From contig OZ023262.1 in assembly GCA_964006375.1 (NCBI GenBank), positions 198,114,778 to 198,178,777 on the forward strand: a DNA stretch of 64,000 nt, given 5' to 3'. The notes under the pieces were generated by a model. It saw only the letters and a list, made by a program, of their open reading frames with translations. It ran no database searches and had not been told where the DNA came from. The translations under genes and the position numbers were made by a program. The DNA is from Tillus elongatus. Its lineage: Eukaryota > Arthropoda > Insecta > Coleoptera > Cleridae. This document shows, piece by piece, positions 53,544 to 64,000 of this stretch (within the stretch, counting starts at the first letter, position 1; each line of letters starts with the position of its first letter).

Positions 53544-55252
53544 AACCCTTTACTGATTTCCGGTTTCTTGTTTTACCATCTTTAATGTTAAACGGTCCTG
53601 CATAGTCTACGCCGCAGCATGAAAACGCTCTAGTTGGGATGACCCGGTCCGCCGGCAGATCGCCCATTTTTTGTGAAACTACCTTAGGATTAGCTCTAAA
53701 GCAGGTCACGCAATTGTGCAAAATACGTCTTTTACGTTGATTTGTCATTTAACGGCCAATATTTTTGTCGCACGATTGACAACGTAGTTTGTGGACCAGG
53801 ATGTAAGTTTTGTATATGAACCTGCTCAATTATTAATTTGGTGACATGATGTTTGTCTGGTAAAACAATTTGAAATTTCTTATCAAAGCTTAAGTTAGAA
53901 TTAATTAGCCGACCCCCTACACGTATAATATCATTTTGTAAAACGGGGGATAAAGAAGCGAGTTTACTGGCGGGAAGTACTTGATTAATTTGTTTAAATG
54001 AATAAATTTCCTGCGGAAAACTCTGTTTTTGCAGTGCCCTTATTATGACTTCTGTACTTTGCGTTATCTCGGCACTAGATAACAGTCCAATTTTCCCAGA
54101 AGCCTTAGTACACTTAGAATTATTTGCAAATCTCAAACAAAATGCAATCACCCGTTGTAATTCAGAGAAGTTAGAAAATTTTTCGAAGAATGTGAAATCT
54201 GTTTGAGTGGCTAATAAAAGGCATGGAAAACTTACAGTACGCCTTTCTTCTGAGATATTGCTAATATTTCTTGAATAATTTGATATATGGCTCCTATTTA
54301 AAACATTGTCGTCTAATGTTTCATTTGGTACGTTTAAATTTGCATTGTTTTGCGTAAACAAACAATATTGTTTAGGTTCTTGATAGCTAGACATGGGTAT
54401 AGGACCCGAAACTACCCATCCTAATTTAGTTTTTTGTAATGTGGGCTGGTTGCGACCTAATTTCATCTGTCCCACACACATCAGTTCGTAAAATATTGCA
54501 GCGCCCAATAATAAGTCAATTTGAAGCGGTTTGTTGAAATCTGGATCCGCCAGAGGTAAATTCGCGGGTATTGATAGTTTTGAAACGTCAATTGCTTGCT
54601 GTGGTATGCAGTCGGTGATTTTTTCAATTACTAAACAAGGTATTTCAGTATTATACCATGTTTGTCCTGAGTAAACATTTATTATGCATTTATTTGAGAT
54701 ATTAACCACCGTGCCATTGATACCGGAAACTGGCATCTGAATGTTCGAAGAACGGAACCCTAACATATTCATAAACTGTCTGCTGACGAAGTTCGATTGG
54801 CTACCGTTGTCCAGCAAACAACGGCATTTAACTAATTGTCCTTTAGAATTTCTTACATATACAATGGCAGTAGACAGAAAGACGAAGGAGTTGGCCTGGG
54901 CATACGCACAATGCGTATTATTTACAAGGGTCGGAATATCAGGCGCCTCGCGGCTCACTTCCTGGGATGAATGTCTATTTACAATGGGGTTATTTACAAA
55001 CATATTTTGTTCAGGTATATTTACCTTCGGAGTAGTTACCTCGAAATGCAAAATTGTATTGTGTCGTTTATGGCATAATCTGCACGAAGACGATCGACAA
55101 GCAGCAACAGAATGACCCGGCCGTAAACAATTTGTACAAAGCCGTAATCCCTTAATCCCGTCGAGCCTCTTTTCAAACGGCAATTCTAAAAGTCTTTTAC
55201 AAGCGGTAATAAAATGAGACCCTTTGCAATATAAACAAGAAACACTATTCAT
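53524..55252 (-). pseudogene. BEL/Pao zinc knuckles, protease and integrase N-terminus (RT missing)
   Basis: Minus strand from 55252: zinc knuckles CLYCKGSHFITAC, CTNCLRPGHSVAAC and CRLCHKRHNTILH. Then an aspartic protease of the DUF1758 type with CLLDNGSQSNFVSRQFM (catalytic Asp in LLDNGS) and DLLLGAAIFYELM. It continues LGWVVSGPIP. The sequence then jumps to the region before the integrase (about 54180 down: FANNSKCTKASGKI) and its H2C2 zinc part (VHIQNLHPGPQTTLSIVRQK, 53800-53760). RT and RNase H are absent although the frame stays open, so the deletion was in frame. A frameshift near 53740 leads to HNCVTCFRANP and GVDYAGPF (53720-53560). No restored protein is given. Confidence 0.9.
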
Positions 55253-56230
55253 TGATATACAGGTCTGTTGCTTAAGCCGAGGCCTTTGAAATGGAGGCGG
55301 CCTAGATATACCTGGCGCCTTACATTCAAAATTTTCAAGGAAATTACATCTCTCAGTAACGAATTTTATGAGTTGCTCAATTTTCGGATTTTGTACATTT
55401 TTTATTTTGTCTTCCTACTCTCGTCTAGCGTTAATGTCTAATTTAGAGGTTATTATGTAAAATAGCAATGTGTCCCAAAATTCTACGGTTTCATCAAGTT
55501 TTTGCAAACAACGGTAGTGTTTAAGAAATGTATCTAAAAATGAACGCAATGAATCATGTGAATTCCTTTGCACGTTAACTAATTCAAATATACCCTTAAT
55601 ATGTGAAGTAATAATAGCTTTCTTATTTTCGTATCTTTCAACAAGAAGTTGCCATGCTGCAGCGTAATTGACCTCAGAGACGGCAATAGAACTTATTACC
55701 TGAGTCGCTTCGCCCTTGAGGCATCCTTGTAAATAATAAAATTTCTGAATAGCGCTTAGTGCTCTATTAGTATGAATTAACGCAGTAAAGGTGTCATGAA
55801 ATTGTGTCCATTTATCATAAGACCCGGAAAATTCTGGCAATTTTAATTGAGGTAATTTAGTGTTCAAAATGCTACTCGTTAAGTCTATAGGATCAGAGGG
55901 ACCGCTATTAGAACATGAAGCTACAGTTTGATTGTTGGCTAATTGCCGCTTTAAGTATTTTTTTGCTAAACCTACACATTTTAAATGCCTGTCCTCAAAA
56001 TCTTGTCTATCAGTTTCGTGTTCTTCACAATTATCTAATTCAAGTTCCTCTATTTTGTCTTGCACGTTATTAAATTCGGCAAAGTAGCCTTGCATTATTT
56101 CAACCCGTTCTGTAAGCTCTTCAAGATCCTCGAACTCGATTTCATTAATAGCACTTACGTATTTTTCGAAGCGACTAAGATGACCACGCAGAATACCTCT
56201 GTGGGATTTAAGAGATTTTAACTCTGCCAT
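55253..56230 (-). pseudogene. BEL/Pao Gag-like DUF1759 region, one stop
   Basis: N-terminal part of the BEL/Pao polyprotein. It starts MAELKSLKSHRGILRGHLSR at 56230, has a coiled-coil-like acidic helix (IEFEDLEELTERVEIMQGYF), then the DUF1759 block LPQLKLPEFSGSYDKWTQFH, KFYYLQGCLKGEATQVI and AAWQLLVERYENKKAI. A TAG at 55417-55415 interrupts the frame, which otherwise continues without shift to the zinc-knuckle part at 55252. In active elements this region acts as Gag. Confidence 0.88.
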
Positions 56231-56774
56231 TTTTTTTAACGAATGAAAATATTAGATTTATTTAATTTTCAATTGATGACCAGGACGCGTGATATAAATG
56301 ATTTATTATTATTATTACGTAATGTAAGAAAATGCAACGAATAATAATATTAAATGTAATTCAATTTTTCACTAATAAAGTATTGCAATAATGATTAATA
56401 GATTACGCAGTGTAATACGAAATAATGTGCAAAAAAATATAATAAAAAAATGTAAATATGGGGGTTGTCTGCCAAGCACACCGCTGTGAGAATAATTAAC
56501 TGAACGAACAATTATAAGTTTACATCAAGTGGAAACGCGAATAAAAACGGTGCACCTTACCCTTACTTTAGATCCTTGGCTTGCTTGTGGAGACTGCTGC
56601 GTTGTTGCCGCCGCCCTTGGAAGAATCTGATTGATGTGGACTTCTCTGCCTGGAGACACTGGCGGTTTTTTGTTTCTTGGTATAATTTCTATGAGGATGC
56701 ACTATCCGAATAAAAAAACCGTTCAAAAGGTAACAATCACTTTCGCACTTTATATCCGGTTCTAGAAGGACCAA
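56231..56774 (-). other. BEL/Pao leader between 5' LTR and Gag
   Basis: Untranslated leader of about 540 bp. Directly behind the 5' LTR (minus strand) it reads ttggtccttctagaaccgg, where the tRNA primer-binding site is expected; the matching tRNA was not determined. No gene. Confidence 0.6.
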
Positions 56775-57019
56775 TGTTTCGATAGATGGTGATTCTCTTT
56801 CAATTATAAAACGAGGTTAATCACCTTGGGATGTACTTTTGGATACACACGCAATGTGTTGAGGATTGTAATAATTTTATAAACACGCAATGTGTTGAAT
56901 GATGACACGCAATGTGTGGAACGATAAGTATATTTACATCTTATGTTACAAGCTTGCAAACCAGCGACCGAGGTTTAGCAGAGAAGTTATAGCTACGGGA
57001 TCGCAATTGACAATGTCCA
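56775..57019 (-). repeat. BEL/Pao 5' LTR
   Basis: About 245 bp, same sequence as 50324-50565 with scattered substitutions and short indels. Its outer end is followed by CTACA, the same five bases that precede the 3' LTR. Confidence 0.85.
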
Positions 57020-57024
57020 CTACA
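57020..57024. repeat. 5-bp target duplication CTACA (right)
   Basis: Equals 50319-50323. A 4-6 bp duplication is the rule for BEL/Pao elements. Confidence 0.75.
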
Positions 57025-57277
57025 TATACATTAGCTTCTATATATGTTCCTTTATATATTGAAAAAATATGTTTTATTTTTCAAAATCTTGAATTTTGAT
57101 ATTTTAGTCAACAAATTTTTGAAAAAATAATACTCAATTTCTGATTTGTTTGTTTATGTACATAAACTTCCTAACCATGTTAATAGATATAGAGATTTGA
57201 CAAATGCTGATTTTTTCCATCACAAAGGGAGAATGTGCCCCGTAGGGTGATATGTATGAAATAAATAATATCTAATA

Positions 57278-57291
<14 letters not shown>

Positions 57292-57356
<65 letters not shown>
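57292..57356. repeat. (TA)n microsatellite
   Basis: About 65 bp of TA. Confidence 0.96.
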
Positions 57357-57359
<3 letters not shown>

Positions 57360-58102
57360 TGAATGTGGTCGCTCATAGTTGATATTTCTTTTTACCTTTA
57401 ATTTAATGTACCCCAGATTTTTGTTTTGGCACGTAAAAATCAGTGGTTAATTTACACGGAATAATTTAGTCATTGTTTGACTGTAAAATTATTCAATAAT
57501 AGAGCTCCAAATTTTATTGAGTAAGTACCTGATAAAATATTGTAAGCACTCTCAGAATCAAAATTCAAAATGCATTCTATAACTTCTAAACTAGAAGTAG
57601 AAAAGATAGATACAAATGTCACGTAAGGTTAGCGGCGGCATTCAATTTTCGCGCTGAACTGGGAACCAATCAAAACTAGTTAAAAAATTGCATATAATGC
57701 ACTACTGAGTGGGATGTGCGAATACCCTAAAAGAAAAGTGAAAGTGTCAGCTGTCAATGACGTCTGCCTTGCTGTCAGGTTATGGTTTTGACAATTTCAG
57801 CCATGGCGAATTCATAATGCATATTTCAATTTCAGTTCGTCTTAATGTTCAGTTTAACGAAACTACTTGGTGATCGTGGTTAACTTTTTCATTAGTGAAA
57901 TAAAATATAGTGATTTTATGTGAATGTGGCTGTGATTTATATAAAATTATTGTCAAATTGTACGGATAAGCCTTTTGCTTTAATTTCCCTTGAAATTTTA
58001 TTAAAATTTCATAGTTGAACATCTGGTTGGTGAAATTAGAAAATAGGTTTCTTTTAGTACTGATAGTTACATTTTACTTTTATATAGTTACTGTTAACAA
58101 AG
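57357..58102 (+). promoter_or_regulatory. Probable promoter/5' UTR of the 58103 gene
   Basis: This stretch is the least repetitive in the neighbourhood. It has a CRE-like tgacgtc at 57760-57766 and an initiator-like atttcagttcgtc near 57830-57842, after which the exon begins about 260 bp downstream. No TATA box in a fitting position. The assignment depends on the exon call. Confidence 0.35.
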
Positions 58103-58192
58103 ATGGGTGAATCGGGCGAAGGAATAATAAGTAGAATAAATAGATATCAAGACGGGCTGAATAGATCTATCAAGAAAGGAGACGACTACAAG
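58103..58192 (+). CDS. First coding exon of an unrecognised host gene
   Basis: Thirty codons from ATG (context acaaagATGGGT, a good eukaryotic start) to a strong donor AAG|gtgagtgg, phase 0. It reads MGESGEGIISRINRYQDGLN and ends KKGDDYK. The composition is that of a real N-terminus (hydrophilic, helix-prone) and no transposon resemblance is seen. I do not recognise the protein. The next exon was not found in the remaining 5.8 kb; much of that is LINE, foldback and TA repeats, so the intron is probably large as in TRAPPC1. Confidence 0.6.
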
Positions 58193-59316
58193 GTGAGTGG
58201 CCAAGCACAAAATAAATTTGTTTATGATTGGACCAAATCCGCCAAAGCCTGTTAATAATTAATTTGAGAATTATTGAATAGCATAATTTATTCTACATAT
58301 TTTCACCAAAGGCTTATGCTGCTTAATATAGTTAATTTGAGCCATTTTGCTGTTTACATCTATCCCTGCAGTATTATTACTTTGAAAATAAAAATTTGTA
58401 TAGATCCAGACATCAATTACATTTACGGAATTTCTGGGTACCTGGACCTGGACACCTCTGTTTGTTGTACCTGCAAGCTTCTTTTAGTAAATTTGTACAT
58501 GCTGACTATGAGGTTTGCATACAAAACAAACCTTTATATGATTTAATCCATAGAAGACACCAGCTATAAAAAAAAACATATTACTCGAAAATTTCTTAGT
58601 TTAATAACTCGAGTATTTATGTAAAAAAATCCCCAATTATTGCTGGATGAAAACAGCAAAATTTCAAACAACATGGGCTTCGTAGCGACTTTATTATAAA
58701 AGGGAAATAAGACTCCTACTGACAGTTATAATTTTTTTGTTGTTGAAGTTTTAGGGAATGTTTTAAATGCATAAGAAATAGGGATTTTGCATGTTGGCTA
58801 CTGTGTTTTATAGATACAGATCTGTAATTTTCAAAGCCATAATTATGCTTCCTCTTGACTGTTTAAAGTTTGGATAATGGCACTCTACAATTTGCTAATT
58901 GCAATCAATTGTAGTGATGGGAATAATTGAAATGTAATAATCGAGTCTGATCGTACTTACTGAATGATTAGATTCAATGTGAGTGGGCTATTCCACTCTT
59001 TTCAGCATGAACTTAGGTCTCTTGTAGCTTACGTCTAATCGCTTTAATTTCACCCATTAAATGCAATTCCCTGCCGAAGTTTATATTTTTTTTTGGGTGA
59101 AAGCTGGTTTGGCAGGGTATTTTAGGTTATTTTTCTCGCCTGCTGTTGAGGAGTACTGTATTCTAAGGAAGTTGGCTTGCCTGTTTCAAAGCTCACAGAG
59201 AGATAGCCTCTCTGAGTTTATCTAGACCCAATATCTGCCTGTGTTTGAGGTGCTAGCCTCTCTCTGGGTACACCCAATATCTTTTTGTGTTTAACTCGAG
59301 GCAGTATCATATAGTG
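58193..59316 (+). other. Presumed intron 1 of the 58103 gene, unassigned part
   Basis: AT-rich. The plus frame 58274-58546 shows no motif. Direct words 'cctctctgagtttatctagacccaatatct' and 'cctctctctgggtacacccaatatct' near 59205-59285 form a short imperfect repeat just before the LINE. Confidence 0.35.
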
Positions 59317-60640
59317 TAGACCAATGATAACATATGGAGCCATAGTTTGGTAGTCTAAGGCACTTCGTGGAATCACGAGGGCCAAACTGGCTCATCTACA
59401 GAGACAAGCTTGTCTGATGATAACGGGAGCGATAAGCACCGCACCATCAGCCGCTCTGGAGGTCCTCCTTAATATTCCCCCTCTTCACATATGGTTGGAG
59501 AGGGTGGCGAGGTGGACAACGTACAGACTAAAGCAAACGGCAGACAGCATGCCGAAGGAAGTCAGTTTGGGAGGCTCGGTCTCCTTGATGACATTGATGG
59601 TCACAGGATTCTGGGAATGGTCTCAGACTTGATGCCTACAAGGATCAGCAGAGATCTGTCTTTCAAGATCGTCCTCCCGGAAAGGGAAGACTGGGACCGT
59701 GATCAAACGACCCTGTTGAGAGCGGACCTCTGCTGGTACTCTGACGGCTCCAAAACCAATTTGGGAGTAGGAGCCGGCGCATATGGGGGCAGCACCGATG
59801 CTAGACTATCAGCTAGCCTCTGCAAGTACGCAACCATACACCAGGCAGAAGTGTATGCCATCGAGATGTGTGCAAGGGAAAGCATAAAAAACCTGTGCAC
59901 ACACAAATCGATAAAGATATATGAAGATAGCCAAGCTGCAATAAGGTCTCTTGGTTCCTACCGGTGTAATTCAAAGACGGTATGGAGTTGTAAATCTGCC
60001 CTTAACGAATTGGGCAGCTGTAATGAGGTGTCGGGTCACTCCGACCATGATGGCAACGTTGCGGCCGACGTGCTTACCAGGAGTGGTGCCCAGAGAGACT
60101 TTGTCGGACCAGAACCGGTGCTGGGGATAACATCTTGCACAGCAAAACGCACCTTAAAGGCCTGGACAGAAAAAATGACAATCCAATATTGGCAAAATCT
60201 TCCAGGATTAGCTCACTCTAAGGCCTTCATAATTGGCCTGTCTGAGTCAAGGGCTACAAAACTTCTAGAGATGAACAGACAACAACTGAGTACTCCAGTC
60301 GGCCTGTATACAGGACACTGCCGCTTGCGGCACCACATGCACCGTATTGGGGTCGGTCAGGAGACCGAGTGCCGGCTGTGTATGGAGCACATGCTGTGTT
60401 TCTGTCCGGCAGCAGACAGGACTAGATACCTGCTCTTTGGCAAGGTAAAGTTTGCTCCAGAGGATCTGGATCAACTTTCGCCCACAAAGATTATCGACCT
60501 CTGTAGGAGGCTGGATTTGTTGGGCGAAATATATACATTAGGCGTGAGCCACAATAGACCTTATGGTCGCGGTGGAGGGACCGACATGGCCCACTCACAT
60601 ACAAACCTAATGTAATCATACAGTGTCCAGCTCCCATGCA
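59317..60640 (+). pseudogene. LINE C-terminal part with RNase H (I/LOA/R1-like)
   Basis: 3' part of a non-LTR retrotransposon ORF2. It starts in the post-RT region (MITYGAIVW, LAHLQRQACLMITGAIST, AALEVLLNIPPLHIWLE; 59330-59500). After a frameshift near 59600 it enters an RNase H domain: LCWYSDGSKTN (first Asp), IHQAEVYAIEM (Glu), KIYEDSQAAIRSL (Asp) and GHSDHDGNVAADVLTR (His and last Asp). A short deletion precedes the GHSD block. Behind it lie GHCRLRHHMHRIGV and a zinc-knuckle-like CRLCMEHMLCFCPA, ending LCRRLDLLGEI and stop at 60615. RNase H restricts it to the I/LOA/R1-type group. 5'-truncated and inactive. Confidence 0.85.
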
Positions 60641-60740
60641 GTGGCCAAGCGAGGTCGTTTGCCCGTTGGAAAGCTCACAGTGGAGGCCTCAACTCCAGGT
60701 GTAATCTATCTCCCAGAGACCTAAGCTCTTCTCCAAGTTC

Positions 60741-60747
<7 letters not shown>

Positions 60748-60810
<63 letters not shown>
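60748..60810. repeat. (TA)n microsatellite
   Basis: About 63 bp of TA after the LINE 3' UTR. Confidence 0.96.
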
Positions 60811-60812
<2 letters not shown>

Positions 60813-60965
60813 TGATTTTCTTATTGTCCTTAAAATATGTGACTTCAATAAAACACGTACCTCATTCGCTAAGCATAGGCTTCTTCAGAGCTATAAATTT
60901 GGCACAATATACAATAAATACAATATAAAGACAGCAATACAAGAACAATTAAAAACAGACATATA
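60811..60965 (-). repeat. PLE-like 3' segment, inverted copy of 62505-62640
   Basis: Reverse complement reads cagctctgaagaagcctatg...gcgaatgaggtacgtgttttattgaag, matching tagctctgaagaaggctata...gccgaatgaggtaggtgttttattgaag at 62580-62638. Further shared words are 'aagacagca' and 'acaatatacaata'. The ctgaaga-stem-gaa order is reminiscent of PLE hammerhead regions but lacks a proper stem III. Confidence 0.5.
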
Positions 60966-61019
60966 TATTATGTGAGAAGTCATATATTACAAAGTCAACA
61001 CTACAGCAACAACAAAATA

Positions 61020-61609
61020 TGAATAACTTCATCCTACCTCTGCGGTTTGATGAGTACTTTGATATCGAATGGCATGTACTGCTCATAATAAACTCGTCAA
61101 ATCAAAAACATTCACTGCATCCCTATCACCACTGGCAAATTTACTATGATGAAACAAAAACAACATACTTCACTTCTCGTCGTCACTCTATCTTTCAATA
61201 GGTAGGTGTATAAGACTTGTGGTATATATATTTCAAGAAACAACACTTACTAACACGAAGCTAGATGTCTAAATATTTAACAATGGAACTAAATTGTGTA
61301 GTGTGCAGCAATTATATTATCTACAAAAAACACGTTGAGTTGTAGATAATAAAATTGCTGAACACTACACAGTCCAATTCCATTGTTAAACATTTAGACA
61401 TCTAACTTCGTGTTAATAAGTGTTGTTTGTCAAAATGTATATACCACAAGTCTTATACACCTATTTTTTAAAGATAGAGTGACGAGAAGTGAAGTATGTT
61501 GTTTTCGTTTCATCACAGTAAATTTGCCAGTGGTGACGAGTTTATTATAAGGGGTACATGCCATTCGTTATCAAAGTACTCATCAAACCTCAGGCATAGG
61601 ATGAATTTA

Positions 61610-61612
<3 letters not shown>
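61020..61612. repeat. Foldback with ~290 bp arms
   Basis: Left arm 61045-61325 and right arm 61340-61595 are reverse complements: 'gatgagtactttgatatcgaatggcatgta' against 61555-61590, 'acttctcgtcgtcactctatctt' against 61475-61500, 'cacgaagctagatgtctaaatatttaacaatgg' against 61381-61415. The loop is about 12 bp (aaaaacacgttgag). TA arrays stand before (60748) and after (61613) the unit. Confidence 0.88.

Positions 61613-61701
<89 letters not shown>
61613..61701. repeat. (TA)n microsatellite
   Basis: About 89 bp of TA. Confidence 0.97.

Positions 61702-62666
<965 letters not shown>

Positions 62667-62729
<63 letters not shown>
62667..62729. repeat. (TA)n microsatellite
   Basis: About 63 bp of TA. 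Confidence 0.96.
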
Positions 62730-62731
<2 letters not shown>

Positions 62732-63265
62732 TGTCCCGTAAATAGTACGTAATACGCAAACTCCCGAGTGCTGATAGCTTGGTTCATCAGAATAATGTAA
62801 AGTATGGTTAGTAAAAGTGTTACATTTTTTGAGTAATCTGGCGTGTTCTGAAGTTGCCTAGAGTCACTAACTTGCACAAATGTTTTTGCTGTCATTTGTA
62901 TAAATTTGAAATTAAAAAAAATTTGTGGGAAATACTCCCGCGCATGGAATACATTTACCACATTTTTAAAAATAATTAGACACCTTCCTTTTTTCATGTG
63001 GCTTACCAAGTAAGCACTGTCCATTTTTTTCCAACATTGAACTTCAAAACTGACTTGGTTTTAGGATGGGCCAAAGTAGACGCTTCTTATGGAAACTCAT
63101 GTTTCTGTCTGAGGTAGAAAAGATCACATTTTATGGGAAATTCATTTTAAAGCCTTATAGATCGTAAAGTGTTAGATTTAGATATATAGTATTATATATT
63201 TTTAAAGGGGATTTTAAGAACTACAAGAAAATGTAAAAATATACCGGGTGTCTCATATGCCAATC

Positions 63266-63268
<3 letters not shown>
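62730..63268. other. Segment between TA arrays with 'ggtgtcccgtaaa' start
   Basis: Starts ggtgtcccgtaaatag and has accgggtgtctcatatg near its end, in the same orientation. Such 'gggtgtcc' ends are seen in insect MITE-like repeats, but here the two are direct, not inverted, so the element type is open. Confidence 0.35.

Positions 63269-63349
<81 letters not shown>
63269..63349. repeat. (TA)n microsatellite
   Basis: About 81 bp of TA. Confidence 0.97.
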
Positions 63350-63353
<4 letters not shown>

Positions 63354-63679
63354 AATCTTCAGTTGAACCGGTAAGAGAAGAAGAGCTATGATTAGGGTGT
63401 AAAAGTGTTGGTTGGACTTAGAATAAATTCATCGGACTTGCACAGGATGATTCTGTAAGTTGTGTGCTATCCACTCTTCTTACATTCATTAGCTAAATGA
63501 TTTGCTAAGTATTACAAAATCGTGTTGAGTTGGATGGGAATGAAAAATTTATAGGGATACAGTTAAAACTTTATCAGACAACGTTTAGATAGTGTGATTA
63601 TTTCGGGACAATATTTTTAAGTAAAAATATTTTGCATTTATTTTATTGTATACTCCGTCCAAAAATTACTGGTCCCTTG

Positions 63680-64000
63680 TAGAATGCAGCAGATTGAGGG
63701 TGAAATTACAAATGCACAGTTTATGCAGACAAGCGCCTAAATGACCTGGAGAGAACCTTGTTGGGTAAAATTGGGGAATCAACTGGTAGAATTTTATCAT
63801 TGGAGAAAGAGTAAAATAGAAACCATTGAAAGGAAACTAAAAAAGAACAATATAATTGTGTTTGGCTTAAACGATATAGAACATAAAGATGTCGAATTAA
63901 AAAGTTTTATGTTGTCGAAGTTTAAGAGAACTCTGAATGTTGAACTAAATTCAAATGCTGTTAACGATACTTACACAATTGGAAAAAATAAAGCTTTTGC
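63680..64000 (+). pseudogene. LINE ORF1 fragment running off the window
   Basis: Plus strand: TIERKLKKNNIIVFGLNDIE, then FMLSKFKRTLNVELN and VNDTYTIGKNKAF. This follows the pattern of ORF1 proteins of insect LINEs ('r..NiviFGl.e......l......f....l.v.l....i...yriGk'). The part before 63815 is out of frame. Truncated by the window end. Confidence 0.6.

Larger units (their letters stand above)
50324..57019 (-). mobile_element. BEL/Pao LTR retrotransposon, RT-deleted, with inserted DNA transposon
   Basis: Minus-strand LTR element of about 6.7 kb: 5' LTR 56775-57019, leader with ttggtccttctagaacc directly behind it, Gag-like region, aspartic protease, integrase, DUF5641 region and 3' LTR. Flanked by CTACA on both sides. 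The reverse transcriptase and RNase H are deleted in frame between protease and integrase. A 1.73-kb DNA transposon splits the integrase. One stop codon and one frameshift are also present. It cannot move on its own. Confidence 0.9.

Noticed and set aside
59703..60474. Minus-strand ORFs in the RNase H LINE
   Set aside because: Shadows of the plus-strand RNase H frame, which contains all the catalytic motifs.

Overview
The window is a piece of an AT-rich, repeat-dense animal nuclear genome, almost certainly an insect (low confidence: a beetle or another insect with a large genome). Two lines of evidence support this. First, there is a spliced housekeeping gene with GT/AG introns. Second, the transposon mix is Jockey and RNase H-bearing LINEs, BEL/Pao, Penelope-like elements (PLEs), piggyBac, hAT and tRNA-derived SINEs. 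There is no sign of operons, prokaryotic genes or CRISPR.

Only two host genes could be supported. The first is TRAPPC1 (Bet5), read on the minus strand in three exons: 42451-42353, 42293-42084 and 18772-18644. They give 145 codons with clean phase-0 junctions. Its second intron is about 23.3 kb and holds most of the repeats of the window. A ten-base palindrome GTCACGTGAC lies about 260 bp upstream of the ATG. The second is a probable first coding exon of an unrecognised plus-strand gene at 58103-58192.

Layout. 1-4000: fragments of a dispersed repeat family, a ~310 bp MITE and a decayed LINE. 4228-11312: a PLE bounded on both sides by (TA)n arrays and by inverted terminal copies, split by a hAT transposon with a perfect 8-bp target duplication; the hAT itself contains a foldback element. 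11313-13560: a hAT MITE abutting a piggyBac remnant. 14190-18360: a nearly complete but broken Jockey-type LINE. 18644-42451: TRAPPC1, whose large intron holds a head-to-head PLE palindrome, a (TA)n-carrying repeat family with 141-bp tandem repeats, large foldbacks, five tRNA-SINE copies, arrays of perfect ~26-bp palindromes, a LINE fragment and a PLE endonuclease fragment. 42827-45726: LTR-like sequences, and a Jockey 3' end split by a hAT MITE. 46274-47692: a hAT MITE with a perfect target duplication. 50324-57019: a BEL/Pao element with LTRs and a 5-bp target duplication; it has lost its reverse transcriptase region and carries a 1.7-kb DNA transposon. 57020-64000: the second host gene start, an RNase H LINE fragment, foldbacks between (TA)n arrays, and the start of another LINE ORF1.

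Two patterns stand out. Twenty (TA)n arrays, about 2 kb in all, repeatedly bracket single mobile-element segments. Three distinct PLE copies carry hammerhead-ribozyme-like folds near their ends, and one of these has an intact CTGATGA...GAAAC core. All coordinates of decayed elements are approximate, because no alignment could be run.
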